Origin: Schleiferiaceae bacterium
Lineage (GTDB): Bacteria > Bacteroidota > Bacteroidia > Flavobacteriales > Schleiferiaceae
Assembly (NCBI GenBank): GCA_030831045.1
Contig: JAURMB010000071.1
Span: 1-6,273 of the forward strand
Length of the DNA stretch: 6,273 bases
Reading direction: 5' to 3'
The notes beneath the pieces were generated by a model, which had not been told where the DNA came from, ran no database searches, and saw only the letters and a list, made by a program, of their open reading frames with translations. The translations under genes were made by a program, and so were the position numbers. Numbering within the stretch: position 1 is the stretch's first letter; every line of letters starts with the position of its first letter. This document shows positions 1 to 5,500 of this stretch, in pieces.

Positions 1-1528
1 CGTCGTCTACACGTCCGGTGATTCGGTAGTGACCGTCTTCGTCGCGCAAGCAACCGTCACCCGTGAAGTACAGACCGGGATAGGTGCTGAAGTAGGTCTG
101 TCGGCAGCGTTCGTGATCTCCATATGTAGTGCGCAGCATTCCGGGCCACGGCTTGCGAATGCACAGATTTCCGCTCACCCCGTTACCATTGATTTCGGAA
201 CCTTGTTCATCAACCAGCAGCGGCTCAACGCCGGGCATGGGGAGCGTGGCAAACGTGGCTTTCGCAGGCGTAACCCCCGCAAGGTTGGTGATGAGCATCC
301 CACCGGTCTCGGTCTGCCACCAGGTGTCGACCACCGGGCAATTGCCTTTGCCCACGTGGGTGTGGTACCAATTCCACGCCTCTTCGTTAATGGGCTCCCC
401 TACGGTTCCGAGCACCTTGAGGCTGTCCATTTTTTTACCTTTCAAGGGTTCGAGTCCGAACCCCATCAAGCTTCGAATGGCGGTCGGAGCCGTGTACAAA
501 ATATTCACTTGGTGACGGTCCACAATATCCCAAAAGCGTCCGGCATCGGGCCACGTGGGCACGCCTTCAAACATCAACGTAGTTGCTCCGGCACTCAACG
601 GCCCGTATATCAAGTAGCTATGCCCCGTAATCCAACCGATGTCGGCGGTGCAGAAGTGCACTTGGCCTGGTTGGTACTGAAATGCGTTGACAAACGTGTA
701 GGTGGTCCAGACCATGTATCCGGCGCAGGTGTGCACGACGCCTTTGGGCTTGCCGGTGGATCCGCTGGTGTACAGAATGAACAGCATGTCTTCGGCGTCC
801 ATCGTCTCGGCCATTACGAACGGATTTCCCATAGACTCGACCCTCTTGATCTCGTCCTCCCACCACACATCGCGGCCGTTGATCATGGAAACAGGGGTTC
901 GGGTGTGAGTCGAAACAATAACTTTTTCGACCGAAGGGCACGTCGTGATGGCATCATCCACGACAGACTTGAGCGGAATCACTTTGGCTCCGCGGTAGGC
1001 TCCGTCGCAGGTAACCACCACTTTAGCATGCGCATCGTTGATTCGGTCCGCAATAGATTGGGAGCTAAATCCGCCAAATACTACCGAGTGTACGGCACCA
1101 ATTCGGGCGCAAGCGAGCACGGCTATGGCTAATTCCGGAATCATCCCCATGTACAAACACACCCGGTCCCCTTTGTGAACGCCATTGTTTTTAAGCACTT
1201 GGGCAAACTGCATCACCTTAACGTGCAGTTCTCGGTACGAGAGAACGCGAGCGTGGTCACTCGGATCGTTGGGCTCAAAAATCAAGGCGGGCTGGTCTCC
1301 GCGCGCGTCGAGGTGCCGGTCCAGGCAGTTCTCGGTAATGTTGAGCTGGGCTCCTTTAAACCATTCTATACGAGGCTCTTCAAAATTCCATTCAAGCACT
1401 TTATCCCACTTACGCTTCCAGCGAAAGTGCTCGGCGACTCCGCCCCAGAAGGCCTCCGGATTCTCGGCAGCAGCCGTGCACGCCGCTTGATATTGAGCAA
1501 GTGATTGGATTTGGAACGGGTGTTTCAT
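1..1528 (-). CDS. acs: Acetyl-CoA synthetase (AMP-forming), 3' end cut off by the window
   Basis: This cytoplasmic enzyme activates acetate with ATP to acetyl-AMP and then transfers the acetyl group to CoA. The minus strand reads open for 509 codons from the ATG at 1528 to the left edge. The N-terminus has the family's short helical domain (AFWGGVAEHFRWKRKWDKVL, about residues 27-46). Adenylate-forming motifs follow in order: the phosphate-binding loop TSGSTGKPKG at residues 254-263, WWQTETGG at 403-410, and FTGDG with its ribose-binding Asp at about 491. The window ends within GRVDD, the hinge before the C-terminal domain. About 140 residues of a usual ~650 are therefore missing, including the lysine that is acetylated in characterised homologues. 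An in-frame ATG at 1534 would give MGMKHP, but it lies inside the presumed -7 box, so 1528 is preferred. The gene diverges from the DUF6702 gene. No frameshift was seen. Acetate rather than propionate as substrate is inferred from overall resemblance. Confidence 0.95.
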   Translation of the reverse strand, partial: MKHPFQIQSLAQYQAACTAAAENPEAFWGGVAEHFRWKRKWDKVLEWNFEEPRIEWFKGAQLNITENCLDRHLDARGDQPALIFEPNDPSDHARVLSYRELHVKVMQFAQVLKNNGVHKGDRVCLYMGMIPELAIAVLACARIGAVHSVVFGGFSSQSIADRINDAHAKVVVTCDGAYRGAKVIPLKSVVDDAITTCPSVEKVIVSTHTRTPVSMINGRDVWWEDEIKRVESMGNPFVMAETMDAEDMLFILYTSGSTGKPKGVVHTCAGYMVWTTYTFVNAFQYQPGQVHFCTADIGWITGHSYLIYGPLSAGATTLMFEGVPTWPDAGRFWDIVDRHQVNILYTAPTAIRSLMGFGLEPLKGKKMDSLKVLGTVGEPINEEAWNWYHTHVGKGNCPVVDTWWQTETGGMLITNLAGVTPAKATFATLPMPGVEPLLVDEQGSEINGNGVSGNLCIRKPWPGMLRTTYGDHERCRQTYFSTYPGLYFTGDGCLRDEDGHYRITGRVDD

Positions 1529-1532
1529 GCCC

Positions 1533-1540
1533 ATAAATTA
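1533..1540 (-). promoter_or_regulatory. Putative -7 promoter box of acs (TAATTTAT)
   Basis: Read on the minus strand, TAATTTAT is followed by GGGC and then the acs ATG. It is an imperfect match to the Bacteroidota -7 consensus TAnnTTTG. It is supported by close likeness to the box before the DUF3347 gene: TAATTTATGGGCATGAAA here against TAATTTTGGGGCATGAAG there. I see no clear -33 TTG at the usual distance. If the box is real, transcription would start at or within a few bases of the start codon. Confidence 0.4.
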
Positions 1541-1549
1541 AGAATTGTT

Positions 1550-1557
1550 TAGGTTTG
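1550..1557 (+). promoter_or_regulatory. Putative -7 promoter box of the DUF6702-HupE-M1 operon (TAGGTTTG)
   Basis: TAGGTTTG is an exact match to the Bacteroidota -7 consensus TAnnTTTG and ends 6 nt before the GTG at 1564. A -33 element would fall inside the start of acs, and none is convincing there. The box covers the TTG at 1555, which argues against that codon being the translation start. It lies back-to-back with the acs box only 9 bp away, so the two promoters probably share or compete for polymerase contacts. Confidence 0.55.
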
Positions 1558-1563
1558 CAGCCC

Positions 1564-2034
1564 GTGCGTCTTCCGTTCCAACCACTGCTCATTATTTTAT
1601 TTCTCACGTTAGTGAGCGCGGACCACCCCATGCACCTCGCCTCGCACGAGCTCACGGTGGGGGCCAAACGGACCGAGTGGGTGGTGCGCCTGTTCACCGA
1701 CGACCTTGAAGATGCTGTGTCGGCGTCGTTGGGCGGAACCAAAGTCCGCCTCGAGCGCACGGAACATCAAGGCCAAGCAGAGAATTATGTGCGCAGCAAA
1801 CTCATTGTATTCCGCGGTCGAAAGGCACTAGAGCTGCACATTGATGGTTTTACCTACCAACCAGACGCGGTCGAAATTCGAATGCACGTGGACGGCGGAC
1901 TGCCCCTCACCGTTACCGACAAGCTTCTCCACGAGCGCTTTGAAGACCAGCGAAATGTATACTTTGTGCGCGGCCCCAAGGGCCGCCTTGATGCCGTAAG
2001 CACGGCTACCAACCCTAAAATTGAATTGCGGTGA
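1564..2034 (+). CDS. DUF6702 family secreted protein
   Basis: This is a 156-residue protein of unknown function, resembling the DUF6702 family found mainly in Bacteroidota. It begins with a signal peptide: a short charged start, then the hydrophobic run PLLIILFLTLVSA, with cleavage likely after Ala19. The mature protein starts with a histidine-rich DHPMHLASHE (His21, His24, His28), followed by alternating beta-type segments and the family-like stretch VVRLFTDDLEDAV. It is therefore probably a small beta-rich periplasmic or surface protein. The reading frame extends to a TTG at 1555, but that codon lies in the presumed -7 box, so GTG at 1564 is chosen. Its TGA overlaps the GTG of the HupE/UreJ gene by 4 nt, which suggests translational coupling. 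The histidines next to a permease-like partner hint at metal binding, but this is inference. The family assignment rests on sequence memory. Confidence 0.8.
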   Translation: MRLPFQPLLIILFLTLVSADHPMHLASHELTVGAKRTEWVVRLFTDDLEDAVSASLGGTKVRLERTEHQGQAENYVRSKLIVFRGRKALELHIDGFTYQPDAVEIRMHVDGGLPLTVTDKLLHERFEDQRNVYFVRGPKGRLDAVSTATNPKIELR

Positions 2035-2618
2035 ACGTACCTCCCATTGCAGAATTGGGCTTCTACCACATCCTGGACGTCACCGCCTGGGATCACCTTC
2101 TCTTTGTGGCAGCCCTGATTGCTCCTTTTGCGCCGCGCGACTTCAAGCTTTGGCTGGGTGCCCTCACCGCATTTACCCTAGGGCACACAATTGCCATGGC
2201 GACCCAAATCGCACTCAGTTTACCCTTAAACGAAACCTGGGTTGAAGGCGGCGTGCTCGCCACCTTGGTGTTCACGGCCGGGCGCGTAGTGTGGTTCAAA
2301 GGCGCGCCAAAAAGCAACCGGCGTGGTTGGTTAGGCCCTGAACTCGCAGTGGCAGCGGCTTTTGGTGTAATTCACGGTCTGGCATTTGCCAAAGATCTTG
2401 GGCCGCTACTACCCACTGATTCTGGGGCGCTTTGGGCCGCGTGGGGCTGGTTTGCGGGCGGAATTGAACTCGGTCAACTCAGCGTCGTCGTGGCGGTTTT
2501 TGCCGTTCGCTGGATGGCCGCGGCCCGGGGGTTTTCGCCCAAAGATTTTGCCCTCGCTCTGGGGGCGCTGACCCTCGGTATTTCGCTACATTTGGCATCT
2601 CAATGGTACTTGGCATGA
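2031..2618 (+). CDS. HupE/UreJ-like integral membrane protein
   Basis: This 195-residue polytopic inner-membrane protein has about six hydrophobic segments, near residues 22-35, 39-64, 72-90, 104-120, 134-163 and 170-192. It resembles the HupE/UreJ family (the shorter HupE_UreJ_2 type). Characterised HupE and UreJ proteins are linked to nickel uptake for hydrogenase or urease. Conserved-looking polar residues within or beside the membrane segments are His13, Asp21-His22 (WDHLLF), His52 (FTLGHT), His115 (GVIHGLAFA) and Glu146/Gln149 (GIELGQ); these could bind a metal ion. No hydrogenase or urease gene is visible, so the transported substrate, if any, is unknown. The start is the GTG in the GTGA overlap with the DUF6702 stop. 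The gene's own TGA overlaps the peptidase ATG in ATGA. The three genes are thus very probably co-transcribed and coupled in translation. Confidence 0.85.
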   Translation: MNVPPIAELGFYHILDVTAWDHLLFVAALIAPFAPRDFKLWLGALTAFTLGHTIAMATQIALSLPLNETWVEGGVLATLVFTAGRVVWFKGAPKSNRRGWLGPELAVAAAFGVIHGLAFAKDLGPLLPTDSGALWAAWGWFAGGIELGQLSVVVAVFAVRWMAAARGFSPKDFALALGALTLGISLHLASQWYLA

Positions 2619-4915
2619 AAAACTCCATCCTCTTCGCGACAGCGTGCGCGAGCCTTCTTCATCTGGGCGCGCAAGCCCAGCACGTCCCCGCTGACCGATT
2701 GGCGCACAGCAAATTCCGCCAACTGGAACAGGAACTGCCAACGCCCAACAGCTACCGCAATGCGGCGGGGGCTCCAGGGCACGCCTACTACCAAAACCGA
2801 GCGGACTACGACATTCAGCTGAACCTCGACGAAAAGACGCACGTACTTACCGGCACGGAATGGATCACCTACCGCAACAACAGCCCTGACGCGCTAACCT
2901 ATTTGTGGGTCCAACTGGACCAAAACATGATGAAGCCCGGTTCGATGACGGACCAGAGCAAGAAAGGCAGCATTCCTTCGTCAATCACGCCCGAACAAAT
3001 CAACGAGCAGTACGTCGACAAATACCAAGGCGGATTTAACGTAACCGAGGTAAAGTCCGCGACCGGAGGCAAGCTCCCCTACGTGATTAACAACACGATG
3101 ATGCGGATCGACCTTCCGGCGGCTTTGGCTCCGGGTCAGAGCGTCCGCTTTTACGTCGCCTGGAACTACCTCATTAACGACCGCATGAAAGACGGCGGCC
3201 GCAGCGGGTACGAGCACTTTGACGAAGAAGGCAACACCCTGTACACCATTGCGCAGTTTTTTCCGCGCATGGCCGTGTACGGCGACAACGTCGGCTGGCA
3301 GCACAAGCAGTTTTTGGGTCAAGGCGAGTTCACCCTGCCGTTTGGGGACTATAAAGTCGCCATTACCGTGCCCAGCGACCACCTTGTGGCGGCCACGGGT
3401 ACGCTGACCAACGAAGCGAGCGTGCTTTCGGCCACCCAGCGCCAGCGCCTCGCCGAAGCCCGCAAAACCACGGACAAACCGGTGATCATCGCCACCGAAG
3501 CCGAGGCCCGTGAGCGCGAAAAGACCAAGGCTACGAGCACCAAAACCTGGTTGTTTTCGGCCAAAAACGTGCGCGACTTTGCCTTTGCCACGAGCCGCAA
3601 GTTCATTTGGGACGCCATGACCGTCAAGGTGGGCAACCGCACCACCCTCGCCGAGTCGTTCTACCCCAAAGAAGGAAATCCGCTCTGGGAACAGTTCTCA
3701 ACCCGCGCCGTGGCGCAGACCATCGAGACCTACTCCAAGTACACGGTCGACTACCCGTATGAGCGCGCCATTTCGGTCCACACCGACGACATCGGCATGG
3801 AATACCCGATGATTTGCTTCAACGGCGGACGTCCTGATCCCGACGGAACCTACTCCGAAGCCGAGAAGTTGGGCATGATCAGCGTCATCATCCACGAGGT
3901 GGGCCACAACTTCTTCCCCATGATCATCAACAGCGACGAGCGCCAGTGGACCTGGATGGACGAAGGCCTTAACACCTTTGTGCAGTACCTCACCGAACAG
4001 GAGTGGGACGTCAACTACCCTTCTCGCCGCGGACCTGCCTACAAAATTGTCGAGTACATGCGTTCTCCGGCCCTTAACCAAGTACCTATTATGACGAATT
4101 CGGAGAGCATTCTTCAGTTCGGCAACAACGCGTACGGAAAGCCGGCTACGGCACTTAATATTTTGCGCGAAACCGTGATGGGCCGCGAGCTCTTTGACCA
4201 TGCGTTTAAAACCTACTGCACCCGCTGGGCCTTCAAGCACCCCTCGCCTGCCGACTTTTTCAGAACGATGGAAGATGCCAGCGGCGTAGACCTCGACTGG
4301 TTCTGGCGCGGATGGTTTTACACCACCGAAGCTGTAGATCAGGAACTGAGCAAAGTGCGCATTGCGGCGGTTCCAACGCTGGACCCCAAGGAACTCGAAG
4401 CCCAGCGCAAGGCCGAAGCCGACGCGGAGTACGCCGCGTTTATTGGGAACCAACGAAACGAAACCAGCAACCGCCCGACCAAGGTCGATAAAGATCCCGC
4501 CTACCGCGATTTTTACGTGACCGAGTACAACCGCCACGCTGTGAGCAAAGCCGACGCCAAGCGTTTGACTGCGCTCAAGCCGGGTCCGAGCGGATACCTT
4601 CACGAAATCACCGTGAAGAACGCGGGGGGACTGATCATGCCCGTGGTCGTGCGCTACACGTTTGCCGACGGAAGCTCGCACATTGAGCGCTGGCCCGCCG
4701 AAATCTGGATTCAGAGCGAACAAGAAATCACCAAAACCGTGTTTTTACCCAAAAAGGCGGTGTCGATTGACTTGGATCCGTTCCGCGAACTCGCCGACAT
4801 TGACCTGTACAACAACGTATGGGGCGGCGATGCCGACCTTCATCTGGAAGCGCTTCCGAAGCCAACCGGAGCTCAGCTATGGCGGAGCAATCCGATGCGC
4901 GACGCACGCAACTAG
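2615..4915 (+). CDS. Secreted M1 family zinc metallopeptidase (aminopeptidase-like)
   Basis: This 766-residue exported gluzincin peptidase probably removes N-terminal residues from peptides in the periplasm or outside the cell. A signal peptide covers residues 1-21 or so (MKNSILFATACASLLHLGAQA). An N-terminal beta domain follows to about residue 260, then a charged helical stretch at 270-308 rich in Arg, Lys and Glu. The catalytic domain carries the zinc site HEVGH at 427-431 and the third ligand Glu450 in WMDEGLN, giving the exact HExxH-18-E spacing. The likely catalytic Tyr is Tyr507 (AYGKPATAL). The substrate-amine motif is GMEYP at 394-398 in place of the classic GAMEN. The C-terminal part (about 575-766) looks like the beta-rich end seen in Bacteroidota members; I saw no type IX secretion tail. 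The ATG at 2615 overlaps the upstream stop and leads straight into the signal peptide, so it is preferred to the in-frame ATG at 2603. The natural substrate is unknown. Confidence 0.93.
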   Translation: MKNSILFATACASLLHLGAQAQHVPADRLAHSKFRQLEQELPTPNSYRNAAGAPGHAYYQNRADYDIQLNLDEKTHVLTGTEWITYRNNSPDALTYLWVQLDQNMMKPGSMTDQSKKGSIPSSITPEQINEQYVDKYQGGFNVTEVKSATGGKLPYVINNTMMRIDLPAALAPGQSVRFYVAWNYLINDRMKDGGRSGYEHFDEEGNTLYTIAQFFPRMAVYGDNVGWQHKQFLGQGEFTLPFGDYKVAITVPSDHLVAATGTLTNEASVLSATQRQRLAEARKTTDKPVIIATEAEAREREKTKATSTKTWLFSAKNVRDFAFATSRKFIWDAMTVKVGNRTTLAESFYPKEGNPLWEQFSTRAVAQTIETYSKYTVDYPYERAISVHTDDIGMEYPMICFNGGRPDPDGTYSEAEKLGMISVIIHEVGHNFFPMIINSDERQWTWMDEGLNTFVQYLTEQEWDVNYPSRRGPAYKIVEYMRSPALNQVPIMTNSESILQFGNNAYGKPATALNILRETVMGRELFDHAFKTYCTRWAFKHPSPADFFRTMEDASGVDLDWFWRGWFYTTEAVDQELSKVRIAAVPTLDPKELEAQRKAEADAEYAAFIGNQRNETSNRPTKVDKDPAYRDFYVTEYNRHAVSKADAKRLTALKPGPSGYLHEITVKNAGGLIMPVVVRYTFADGSSHIERWPAEIWIQSEQEITKTVFLPKKAVSIDLDPFRELADIDLYNNVWGGDADLHLEALPKPTGAQLWRSNPMRDARN

Positions 4916-4919
4916 CGCC

Positions 4920-4927
4920 TAATTTTG
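4920..4927 (+). promoter_or_regulatory. Putative -7 promoter box of the DUF3347 lipoprotein gene (TAATTTTG)
   Basis: TAATTTTG matches TAnnTTTG exactly. It lies in the 16-bp gap between the peptidase stop and the lipoprotein ATG, with only GGGC between box and ATG. A -33 TTG is not evident in the end of the peptidase gene. If active, it would let the lipoprotein be made independently of the upstream operon. Read-through from that operon also remains likely, as no terminator is visible. Confidence 0.5.
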
Positions 4928-4931
4928 GGGC

Positions 4932-5450
4932 ATGAAGTACGCACTGATTGCCGCCGCTGCTGTGCTGGCCGCTTGTTCCGCACCCGAAGACCAAGAATCC
5001 ACCACTCGTGCAGAACCCGCACAAGGAACCTACCTAAAGGACTCCTACGCCGAGGTTCCGCTGGACCAGTACTTGCGCATCAAAGACGCGTTGGTCTCTT
5101 CGGACCCCATTGAAGCCCAAAACGCCGCTAAGCACTTGGATTCGCTCTGGACAGCCAACAGCCCCGGCGACCAATTTCGTTCGTCGGTGCGCCAAATCGC
5201 TTCGAGCAGCGACCTCGAGACCCAGCGCAAAGCCTTCTACAGCCTCACCCAAGCCTACCTCGTTTCGCTTGAGTCCAAGCCGGGTGAAGACAGCCTCTAC
5301 CTGCAGTTTTGTCCGATGGCCTTCGACTACGAAGGGGCGACGTGGATCAGCCGCGAAAAAGTAGTCATGAACCCCTACTTTGGTGACGAAATGCTCCACT
5401 GCGGCGTGGTGCGAACGGCGATTGCTCCCCGCACCGGCGCAAAGGATTAA
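4932..5450 (+). CDS. DUF3347 domain lipoprotein, possibly metal-binding
   Basis: This 172-residue predicted lipoprotein has a lipobox at the end of a short signal peptide (MKYALIAAAAVLAAC), with the lipidated Cys at residue 15. A Glu/Pro-rich linker to about residue 33 follows. The rest resembles the DUF3347 domain: a helical part beginning YLRIKDALVSSD, then the family's conserved end with CPMAF (Cys127, Met129), GATWISREK, NPYFGDEM and LHCG (Met154, His156, Cys157). DUF3347 domains often occur with copper or other heavy-metal efflux proteins in Bacteroidota. The Cys/Met/His pattern suits a soft metal such as copper, but binding is inferred. Here the domain stands alone rather than being fused to an efflux adaptor. 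The gene follows the M1 peptidase by 16 bp and may be partly co-transcribed with it. Non-ATG starts are unnecessary, as the ATG leads directly into the signal peptide. Confidence 0.85.
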   Translation: MKYALIAAAAVLAACSAPEDQESTTRAEPAQGTYLKDSYAEVPLDQYLRIKDALVSSDPIEAQNAAKHLDSLWTANSPGDQFRSSVRQIASSSDLETQRKAFYSLTQAYLVSLESKPGEDSLYLQFCPMAFDYEGATWISREKVVMNPYFGDEMLHCGVVRTAIAPRTGAKD

Positions 5451-5463
5451 GTTTTCCACAAGC

Positions 5464-5486
5464 CGCGAGTAGGTCCGGGTCTCGCG
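5464..5486. repeat. Short inverted repeat upstream of parA
   Basis: CGCGAG at 5464-5469 is the exact reverse complement of CTCGCG at 5481-5486, separated by 11 nt. It lies directly before the presumed parA -7 box. No T-run follows, so it is a poor terminator for the lipoprotein gene. An operator is possible, but a 6-bp GC-only match in GC-rich DNA may be chance. Confidence 0.3.
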
Positions 5487-5487
5487 C

Positions 5488-5495
5488 TACCTTCG
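5488..5495 (+). promoter_or_regulatory. Putative -7 promoter box of parA (TACCTTCG)
   Basis: TACCTTCG differs from TAnnTTTG at one position and ends 5 nt before the parA GTG. Its placement matches the boxes before the other genes in this window. No clear -33 TTG is seen at 17-23 nt upstream; that space is taken up by a short inverted repeat. Confidence 0.45.
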
Positions 5496-5500
5496 CCGCT

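Noticed and set aside
29..1132. Open plus-strand frame of 367 codons opposite acs.
   Set aside because: It is in codon register with acs on the other strand. Such frames stay open because the codons TTA, CTA and TCA are rare in this GC-rich coding sequence. The translation has no recognisable domain, whereas the minus strand gives a complete run of acetyl-CoA synthetase motifs.
1521..1536. TGTTTCATGCCCATAA as a possible parS half-site.
   Set aside because: Only the left half (TGTTTCA) resembles parS; the right half lacks the palindromic GAAACA, and the bases are explained by the acs start region.
2603..2614. Earlier in-frame ATG for the M1 peptidase, adding MVLG.
   Set aside because: The ATG at 2615 forms the ATGA overlap matching the operon's other junction and begins a cleaner signal peptide (MKNSILF).
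3698..4723. Open minus-strand frame of 341 codons opposite the M1 peptidase gene.
   Set aside because: It is again exactly in register with the real gene, has a low-complexity Val/Gly/His-rich composition and no family motifs. It covers the zinc-site region of the peptidase, whose protein motifs are clearly preserved.
5034..5459. Open minus-strand frame of 141 codons opposite the DUF3347 gene.
   Set aside because: The plus strand has a lipobox and family-like conserved end, while the antisense translation shows neither a signal nor a domain.
5451..5486. Rho-independent terminator after the DUF3347 gene.
   Set aside because: The stem is only 6 bp with an 11-nt loop and has no following T-run, so it does not fit an intrinsic terminator.
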